A stretch of 12,399 bases of DNA from an uncultured Treponema sp. (GTDB lineage: Bacteria; Spirochaetota; Spirochaetia; Treponematales; Treponemataceae), in NCBI GenBank assembly GCA_946611835.1, contig CAMOEE010000059.1, positions 1 through 12,399 on the forward strand, given 5' to 3'. This document shows, one piece after another, positions 7,286-12,399 of the stretch. The notes beneath the pieces are model-generated. The model saw only the letters and a program-made list of their open reading frames with translations. It was not told where the DNA came from and searched no databases. The translations under genes were made by a program, and so were the position numbers. Within the stretch, counting starts at the first letter, position 1, and every line of letters begins with the position of its first letter.

Positions 7286-8605
7286 CTATAATCCAAATTT
7301 TCTAGACGATACGCTCATCAGAAGGCCTACGCAAATCATGGCTGTCCAAAGAGAAGAACCGCCATAGCTCAAAAAGAGAAGCGGAATTCCGGTAATCGGC
7401 ATGATTCCCATTACCATCCCGACATTTACCATAAAATGAAAGACAAACATCCCGAGAATTCCTGCGGCAATCTGCATTCCGAAAGTGTTAGATGCGTTCT
7501 TGATTATGAAAATCGTGCGGATAAAAATCAAGAAATAGAGGGCGAAAACCGTCATGCAGCCGACAAAACCAAGCTCCTCAGACAAGATGCTGAAAATGAA
7601 GTCAGTGCTCTGCTCAGGCAAGAAGCGGTAATGGCTCTGAGTTCCCCTGAGGTAGCCCCGCCCCAAAAGGTTTCCAGAACCGATAGCCGTCTTCGACTGA
7701 ATGATGTTCCAGCCGGCACCACGAGGGTCAGCGTAAGGGTCGATGAATACGATGAGTCGCATTACCTGATAGTCCTTGAGAACCTTTCCGGCAAAATATG
7801 AGAGAATCAGGGCACCGCAGACTATGGCCGAAAAATATGTAATCCAGTAAAAATACTTGTTGTGACGGTAGAAAAATATACCCAGGGCTGCAAGAACGCC
7901 GACCGAGCCTGTCGAGAAAATCAAAATCAGGCGCAGGGTGCTGTTGGTGAGCATACGGATAAAGATAACCGAGCTGTGAGCTATCTGACTTTCCCAAATC
8001 GGAAGAACGGTAAAAAGAATGGTCATCATTCCGCCGAGGAAGACAAAGAGAATATAGCGGACAGGAATGCCTGCTATAAAGGTCATGGCAAGGAAAATCG
8101 GGAAATATACGAGGGAAGTTCCGAGGTCAGGCTGGGCTAAGATAAGTCCCATTGGAATGAACATGATTCCAAGCGATACTAAAAAGCGCTTCCGTTGATC
8201 CTGAGTTTTTTTTGTCCTGTCAAGGTACCAGGCCAGAAAGAGTATGAATACAATTTTCGTGAATTCAGAGGGCTGAATACCGAAAGGACCGATACCAAGC
8301 CAGCTCCTCGCTCCGTTTACATAGCGGCCGAAAAGTTTCGTGAAGACAAGTACAATGCAGGCCCCTATGAACAAATGCGGCACATAGCGGGTGAAACGGC
8401 GGTAATCCAGCAGGGAAATTCCCAGCATGAGAAGAATGCCCGTTGAACCCCAGATTATCTGCTTGACATATTCAGACGAGACATTGTAGCCGTCAGAATT
8501 GATTCCAGAAGAATATATAAAAAGGATTCCGAATGTTACGAGGACAAGGACACAGAAAAAGAGGATAAAATCAAAATACTGCAGGAATTTCAAATTCAGT
8601 TTCAT
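7286..8605 (-). CDS. rodA: RodA, SEDS-family peptidoglycan glycosyltransferase
   Basis: RodA polymerises lipid II into glycan strands at the inner membrane and works with PBP2 in the elongasome. Of its 439 residues most lie in hydrophobic membrane helices. SEDS motifs are visible: GARSWLGIGPFGIQPSEFTK (99-117), QPDLGTS with Asp160, the DP motif at Asp289 in FIDPYADPRGAGW followed by QSKTAIGSG, FLPEQSTDFIF (328-338), and the C-terminal GIPLLFLSYGGSS (406-418). Compared with Escherichia coli RodA (about 370 aa) there are roughly 60 extra residues between the AGIP segment (about 178) and YQVMR (279). These contain two additional predicted helices (about 223-246 and 251-273). The start ATG lies nine bases after the mrdA stop, and the Shine-Dalgarno sequence is inside the end of mrdA, so translation is probably coupled. 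Confidence 0.95.
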   Translation of the reverse strand: MKLNLKFLQYFDFILFFCVLVLVTFGILFIYSSGINSDGYNVSSEYVKQIIWGSTGILLMLGISLLDYRRFTRYVPHLFIGACIVLVFTKLFGRYVNGARSWLGIGPFGIQPSEFTKIVFILFLAWYLDRTKKTQDQRKRFLVSLGIMFIPMGLILAQPDLGTSLVYFPIFLAMTFIAGIPVRYILFVFLGGMMTILFTVLPIWESQIAHSSVIFIRMLTNSTLRLILIFSTGSVGVLAALGIFFYRHNKYFYWITYFSAIVCGALILSYFAGKVLKDYQVMRLIVFIDPYADPRGAGWNIIQSKTAIGSGNLLGRGYLRGTQSHYRFLPEQSTDFIFSILSEELGFVGCMTVFALYFLIFIRTIFIIKNASNTFGMQIAAGILGMFVFHFMVNVGMVMGIMPITGIPLLFLSYGGSSLWTAMICVGLLMSVSSRKFGL

Positions 8606-8607
8606 AC

Positions 8608-8621
8608 TTTTTTTTTACTCC
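8608..8621 (-). promoter_or_regulatory. rodA ribosome binding region with A9 tract in the spacer
   Basis: On the minus strand GGAG (8621-8618) precedes the rodA ATG by 12 bases, a long spacer that contains nine consecutive A (8616-8608). The mrdA stop TAA overlaps the beginning of this A run. Length change in the tract would alter spacing or the mrdA stop context; there is no evidence that it does. Confidence 0.5.
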
Positions 8622-10501
8622 GCACGCCCCTGTGCATGTTTCCTAGAGCGAATGACATCACGGACATTTGCCGGAAGGGCGTTGACAGCCTCTTCATAAG
8701 TTTGATTGGCAAAGATTCCCTGAAAGATTATGTTAGTCGCATAAGGAGCCCACCATTCCCATTCATTGACGGCCTCGACAAGAACGACAACGACAACCTG
8801 CTCCTCGACAGGAGCATTAAAGGGCGCATAACAGGCCATCCATGAGTGCCAGTGGTCGAGGGAGCCGACCTCAGCGGTACCTGTTTTTCCGGCAATCTGA
8901 ACGACTTTATTGTTGAGCGGGAAAGCCGGGGTTCCGTCAGTAATGGTATATCTCATGGCGTTCTGCACTTCCCGCCAGACTGACTCATCAATATTGGACT
9001 CATGAAGAATCTGAGGCTTAACTGACTCAATGACTTCATTTGTCGCAGGATCCCGGACTTCCTTCAAAAGATGAGGCCTGTAGATTTTTCCTTCATTTGC
9101 CACCATTGCGACCATATTGGCTATGTGAAGCGGCGTTACGAGGGTATATCCCTGTCCGATTGACATGTTCATCGTGTCACCGCCAAGCCATTTCTGATGG
9201 AAGCGGCGCTCCTTCCAGGGGGCAGTCGGAACGAAGCCTGACTGCTGGGCCGGAAGATCTATTTCAAGGCTCTCACCAAAACCGAATTCACGGGCATAAG
9301 AAGAGATTTTATCAACACCAAGATAATCACGGCCGACAATCCAGTAATAAACATCGCAAGACTGGGCAAGAGCATCCTTCATGTCAAGTTTGCCGTGACC
9401 CCATTTCTGGTGACAGTGGAATATTCGGTTTCCGTAATCTACCCTGCCGGAACACTCAATATCCTTGGAAGAAGAAAAGGCCTTCTCAGCCAGCATCGCC
9501 GTTGACATGATGATTTTAAAAGTCGATGCCGGAGGATAAGCCGCATTCACGACACGGTTCAAAAGAGGATTGTTAGGGCTTGTCGCAAGCTTGTTGTACT
9601 GAGCCGAAGCATTGTCATCATTGAAAAGATTCTGGTCGTAAAAAGGATATGAGACCATGGCCAGCACCTCTCCGTTACTGGGCCTCAAAACCACGGCGGC
9701 ACCTACCCTCTCTCCCAGAGCCTTCTCGACAAGCTCCTGAATGCGCATATCGATTGTAAGGACCAGATTTTTTCCCATCTGGGGCGGCTCGACTATAGGG
9801 GCGTCAGAAAGAACATGACCACGGACATCAACCGTGCGGCTTTCCCGCCCCTGAACGCCCTGCAAAAGTGAGTCATACTGCTTTTCGATGCCGGTTTTTC
9901 CGATTATGGCGTTGGCCTTGTAGCCCTTGTTGTACATGACCTTGATTTCTTCTTTGGTGATGTCGCCCACATAGCCGACTACATGGGAAATGGAACCGGT
10001 CTCGACATAGTTACGGACAGGCTTACTTCGCCAGGAAACCCCGGGCAAGTCAGTTATATTCTCTGCGATATTTGAGATTACAGAAAAAGGAATATTAGAG
10101 CGAACCTCGACAGCTGTGTATGAGCGTCTGAGATACTGGGGAATTTTGCGGTCAATCTCATTCTTTGATATTCCCAGATAAGAAGCGAGCCTTGAAGTTA
10201 CGGAATCATAATGCCCGGAAGGAATCTCAGCCGGAATCAAATCGACAGCGAAAGAATCCGTGTTGATGACCATCGGCATTGAGGCGTTCCGGTCAAAAAT
10301 CTCACCCCTCTGGGCATCAATCGTCTTTACCTGACTTGAGATTGTCTGGGACTGCTTTCGGTAGACAGCGCCTTCGATTACCTGCAGTGAGAAAAGCCTC
10401 AGAATATAAACGGCAAAAATAAGGCAGATTATGAAACCAAAAATGAGGACTTTAGCGCTCTGTTCGACAGATCCGTTCTCGGACTCAAAGAATTTTGCCA
10501 T
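8615..10501 (-). CDS. mrdA: Penicillin-binding protein 2, peptidoglycan transpeptidase of the elongasome
   Basis: PBP2 cross-links new peptidoglycan in the periplasm and is the partner of RodA. The 628 residues match the family length (E. coli 633). A short cytoplasmic tail and one membrane anchor (about 18-38) are followed by the dimerisation domain with QRGEIFDRN (64-72) and the transpeptidase domain. The active-site motifs are S326-T-F-K329 with nucleophile Ser326, S381-C-D383, and K539-T-G-T542. All are intact, so it should be active and beta-lactam sensitive in principle. The stop codon of mreD directly abuts this ATG; GGAG lies 12 bases upstream (10514-10517). The gene sits between mreD and rodA, the usual rod-shape arrangement. 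Confidence 0.95.
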   Translation of the reverse strand: MAKFFESENGSVEQSAKVLIFGFIICLIFAVYILRLFSLQVIEGAVYRKQSQTISSQVKTIDAQRGEIFDRNASMPMVINTDSFAVDLIPAEIPSGHYDSVTSRLASYLGISKNEIDRKIPQYLRRSYTAVEVRSNIPFSVISNIAENITDLPGVSWRSKPVRNYVETGSISHVVGYVGDITKEEIKVMYNKGYKANAIIGKTGIEKQYDSLLQGVQGRESRTVDVRGHVLSDAPIVEPPQMGKNLVLTIDMRIQELVEKALGERVGAAVVLRPSNGEVLAMVSYPFYDQNLFNDDNASAQYNKLATSPNNPLLNRVVNAAYPPASTFKIIMSTAMLAEKAFSSSKDIECSGRVDYGNRIFHCHQKWGHGKLDMKDALAQSCDVYYWIVGRDYLGVDKISSYAREFGFGESLEIDLPAQQSGFVPTAPWKERRFHQKWLGGDTMNMSIGQGYTLVTPLHIANMVAMVANEGKIYRPHLLKEVRDPATNEVIESVKPQILHESNIDESVWREVQNAMRYTITDGTPAFPLNNKVVQIAGKTGTAEVGSLDHWHSWMACYAPFNAPVEEQVVVVVLVEAVNEWEWWAPYATNIIFQGIFANQTYEEAVNALPANVRDVIRSRKHAQGRAE

Positions 10502-11011
10502 TTACGAGACATTCTCCGGATTTAAAAGTAAGAGACTGCTGAACAAATCAAGGAATTTAAATACAAGCGGAGTCAGCAGGGCATTGGCCGCAAGCTCAAA
10601 CAGGAAGGCCTTTGAAAGGAGAGAATAGGCCACGATTGAATCCGGGAAGAATACCGAAATAATACCGATAAGAATGACTTTTATTACTGTCGCAGAAAAT
10701 CCAATCAATACAGGAAGCGCAATTCCGCTCATATTTAGAGTCTTGTTAAAGACACCCGCAAAATACCCGATAATCGTGCGCAGGAGGCAGTGAAGCCCGA
10801 AGGGGGATACGCTCAGGAAATCAAGGAAAAGGCCTGAGATAAATCCTGTTGAGACACCGAAAAGCCTTCCGTTATGAACTGAAATATAAAGGGTTACGAG
10901 CAGCAAAAAATCCGGGACAGCAGGAAGAAAAAGCATATTCGAAAGAATAGCCGTCTCAAAAATAACGAAGCAGAGAAGAATCATAGCAGAAAAAGAAAAA
11001 GACTTTAGCAT
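10502..11011 (-). CDS. mreD: Rod shape-determining protein MreD
   Basis: This 169-residue integral membrane protein is almost entirely hydrophobic and is probably built of five to six helices. The family pattern GFISGLFLDFLSVSPFG (56-72) is clear, followed by the conserved LLRTIIGYFAG segment. MreD joins MreC, RodA and PBP2 in the inner-membrane part of the elongasome. It starts eight bases after mreC, and its Shine-Dalgarno sequence (AGGGGG, 11021-11016) overlaps the mreC stop codon, which suggests coupled translation. Its own stop TAA touches the mrdA start with no gap. Confidence 0.9.
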   Translation of the reverse strand: MLKSFSFSAMILLCFVIFETAILSNMLFLPAVPDFLLLVTLYISVHNGRLFGVSTGFISGLFLDFLSVSPFGLHCLLRTIIGYFAGVFNKTLNMSGIALPVLIGFSATVIKVILIGIISVFFPDSIVAYSLLSKAFLFELAANALLTPLVFKFLDLFSSLLLLNPENVS

Positions 11012-11013
11012 CG

Positions 11014-11021
11014 CTCCCCCT
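11014..11021 (-). promoter_or_regulatory. mreD ribosome binding site overlapping the mreC stop
   Basis: On the minus strand the mreC stop TAG runs straight into a G-rich AGGGGGAG block that ends two bases before the mreD ATG at 11011. AGGGGG with a four-base spacer is the likely Shine-Dalgarno sequence. Stop and ribosome binding site share bases, a typical coupling arrangement. Confidence 0.65.
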
Positions 11022-11895
11022 ACTTTACCTGGCCGATAAGAGCCGGATTAAGCTCCATGCGGTCAGAAACAATCACCATTTCTATTCGTGAGAAATCAAT
11101 AATCGGTGTGACCTTTATGTTCAGCGAAGAATCATAATCAAGAACCTGAATATCGGAAATAGAACCGATTGGAATGTCTCCGATATAGTTACCGCCCTCA
11201 CCGCTGGTTACAATCATGTCTCCAATCTGAAGCTCGTTGAGTACACGCTTTTTGATATAGCTCATGCTCAGCGGAACCTCTGATGAGCCGTTACCGCTCA
11301 CAAGACCTATATCCCTCGTGTTCTGAATTCGGGCTGAGACCGAGCATTTTGAGTCATAAATAGGCATTACAAGGCTCGTTCCGACACCGACAGTAACGAC
11401 CTTGCCGACAAGCCCCACGATACCGCCCTGAACTGCAAGGACCGGCATGTTCTTTCGGATTCCGTGCCTGGTTCCCTTGTTGATTGTAAAGGCCGAGTAA
11501 AGGCTGTCCGGGTTGCGGCCGATAATCTCAGCCGGATAATTCTTTTCTTCAAATGTGACTGAAAAATCAAGCTGTTCCTTGAGCCTTTCGTTTTCCTTTC
11601 TGATGTCAGTGTTGTTCCGCTGCAAAATCTCGTAGTTCTTAAGGCGCTCAGTAAGCTCCCGGTTTTCCTCACGGAGACGGGCAAGCTCATGCACGGCATT
11701 AAAGGTGTTCCCGACACCATTGGCGACGGCACTTACTCCCTTCTGCATTGAAGAAAGAAGAGTAAACCCAAGGCTTTGGAAATTGATGACAAAACCACCC
11801 GAGTGAAATGCCAGCATTATGCCGGAAAAAAGCACGAAAACTATGAGCAGAATTTCAGATAAACCGAATCTAAAAGAATGTTTTGGAGAGGCCAT
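11020..11895 (-). CDS. mreC: Rod shape-determining protein MreC
   Basis: MreC is a bitopic protein of 291 residues that organises PBP2 and RodA from the periplasmic side. The order is typical: a short positive N-terminus, one membrane helix (about 13-31), a coiled coil rich in Glu, Arg and Leu (about 68-110), then the beta-rich domain with AEIIGRNPDSLY (122-133) and TSGEGGNYIGDIPIGSI (230-246). The start lies 12 bases after the mreB stop. The gap is A-rich and lacks a convincing Shine-Dalgarno sequence, so translation may depend on ribosomes finishing mreB. Confidence 0.93.
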   Translation of the reverse strand: MASPKHSFRFGLSEILLIVFVLFSGIMLAFHSGGFVINFQSLGFTLLSSMQKGVSAVANGVGNTFNAVHELARLREENRELTERLKNYEILQRNNTDIRKENERLKEQLDFSVTFEEKNYPAEIIGRNPDSLYSAFTINKGTRHGIRKNMPVLAVQGGIVGLVGKVVTVGVGTSLVMPIYDSKCSVSARIQNTRDIGLVSGNGSSEVPLSMSYIKKRVLNELQIGDMIVTSGEGGNYIGDIPIGSISDIQVLDYDSSLNIKVTPIIDFSRIEMVIVSDRMELNPALIGQVK

Positions 11896-11907
11896 GCTTA
11901 TTCTTTT

Positions 11908-12399
11908 TTAGTCGTTGAGGTTGTCGTAGATAGCCCTGTCAGAAGACATATCCTTGAACAAATCAAATGCCTGACCGGCACCAAGAGCGACGCATTCAAG
12001 CGGTTTTTCGACAAGAATGACCGGAACGCCTGTCTCCTTTGAGATGAGTTTAGGCAGGCCCTTGAGCATGCTTCCGCCACCGCTCATTACGATACCGCGC
12101 TCAACGATGTCTGCGGCAAGTTCCGGAGGTGTCTCGCCCAGAGTGACCTTGATAAGGTCTACGATTTCGTTTACGGTTGATTTTAAAGCCTCACGAACCT
12201 CTACGCTGTCAATCTCAAGGCGGCGGGGAAGACCTGTGATTGCGTCATTACCCCTGACTTCCATCTTGTCGATTCCCTTGTCCTTGTCAGATAGGGCGTT
12301 TCCGATCTGAATCTTGAGCCGCTCGGCAGTCTGCTGACCAATCTTGAGGTTATGAACATTGAGGATGTATTTTACGATTGCCTCATCGAATTTGTCGCC
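11908..12399 (-). CDS. mreB: Rod shape-determining protein MreB, C-terminal part
   Basis: MreB is the actin-like cytoplasmic filament protein that steers lateral wall synthesis. The open frame runs to the edge of the window, so the gene is cut at its 5' end. The visible 163 residues are roughly the last half of a protein usually about 340-350 aa long. Recognisable stretches are GDKFDEAIVKYI at the edge, the IGQQTAERLKIQIGNA segment, VRGNDAITGLPRRLEI (48-63), the nucleotide-binding SGGGSMLKGLPKLISKETG (106-124) and the ending ECVALGAGQAFD. Position as first visible gene of the mreBCD-mrdA-rodA series confirms it. The start and operon promoter lie beyond 12399. Confidence 0.95.
   Translation of the reverse strand, partial: GDKFDEAIVKYILNVHNLKIGQQTAERLKIQIGNALSDKDKGIDKMEVRGNDAITGLPRRLEIDSVEVREALKSTVNEIVDLIKVTLGETPPELAADIVERGIVMSGGGSMLKGLPKLISKETGVPVILVEKPLECVALGAGQAFDLFKDMSSDRAIYDNLND

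Noticed and set aside
7035..7367. A plus-strand open frame crossing the palindromic element
   Set aside because: It is composed of antisense radical SAM sequence, the repeat and antisense rodA sequence, with no initiation signal.
9040..9510. A 156-codon open frame on the plus strand inside mrdA
   Set aside because: It is antisense to the conserved transpeptidase motifs of PBP2 and has a low-complexity, Arg/Ser/Pro-rich translation typical of a shadow frame.

Overview
The window looks like a chromosomal segment from a spirochaete, most likely a Treponema-type organism. This rests on gene order: mreB-mreC-mreD-mrdA(PBP2)-rodA is the order I recall from Treponema pallidum (TP0497-TP0501), and it is combined here with a large cytoplasmic hybrid histidine kinase of a type common in host-associated treponemes. 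The assignment is an inference from gene content and order; no rRNA or other phylogenetic marker is present. There are no tRNA or rRNA genes, CRISPR arrays, transposases or prophage genes.

Left part, plus strand (1-4236): a complete ABC-F type twin-ATPase gene of the YkpA/YbiT subgroup is followed by a Rho-independent terminator. Inside that terminator lies a near-consensus promoter that appears to drive the next gene, a soluble hybrid histidine kinase (PAS-like sensors, kinase core, receiver, degenerate GGDEF). The predicted transcription start coincides with an ATG, so the kinase mRNA may be leaderless.

Middle (4237-4406): a 170-base gap between convergent transcription units. It carries an A6G9 homopolymer block, a small perfect hairpin and no gene.

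Right part, minus strand (12399 down to 4407): a six-gene elongasome operon read from right to left. The order is mreB (3' part only), mreC, mreD, mrdA/PBP2, rodA, then a 910-residue B12-binding-domain radical SAM protein fused to a DUF2344 domain. The first five genes are packed 0-12 bases apart, as expected for cotranscription and translational coupling. MreB forms the cytoplasmic filament, MreC and MreD link it to the membrane enzymes, RodA polymerises glycan and PBP2 cross-links it; together they build the lateral cell wall. The radical SAM gene is separated from rodA by a 122-bp palindromic repeat element made of inverted triplets of a 9-bp unit. That element fills almost the whole gap.

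Most notable points: the promoter nested in a terminator with a probable leaderless start; the ABC-F protein in which every motif of one composite ATP site has decayed while the other is intact; the palindromic 9-bp-unit element inside the rod operon; the fused radical SAM/DUF2344 protein with an additional five-cysteine cluster; and a RodA with about 60 extra residues forming two additional predicted membrane helices. I do not see a wholly new multi-gene system here; the region is mainly core cell-wall biology with unusual details.
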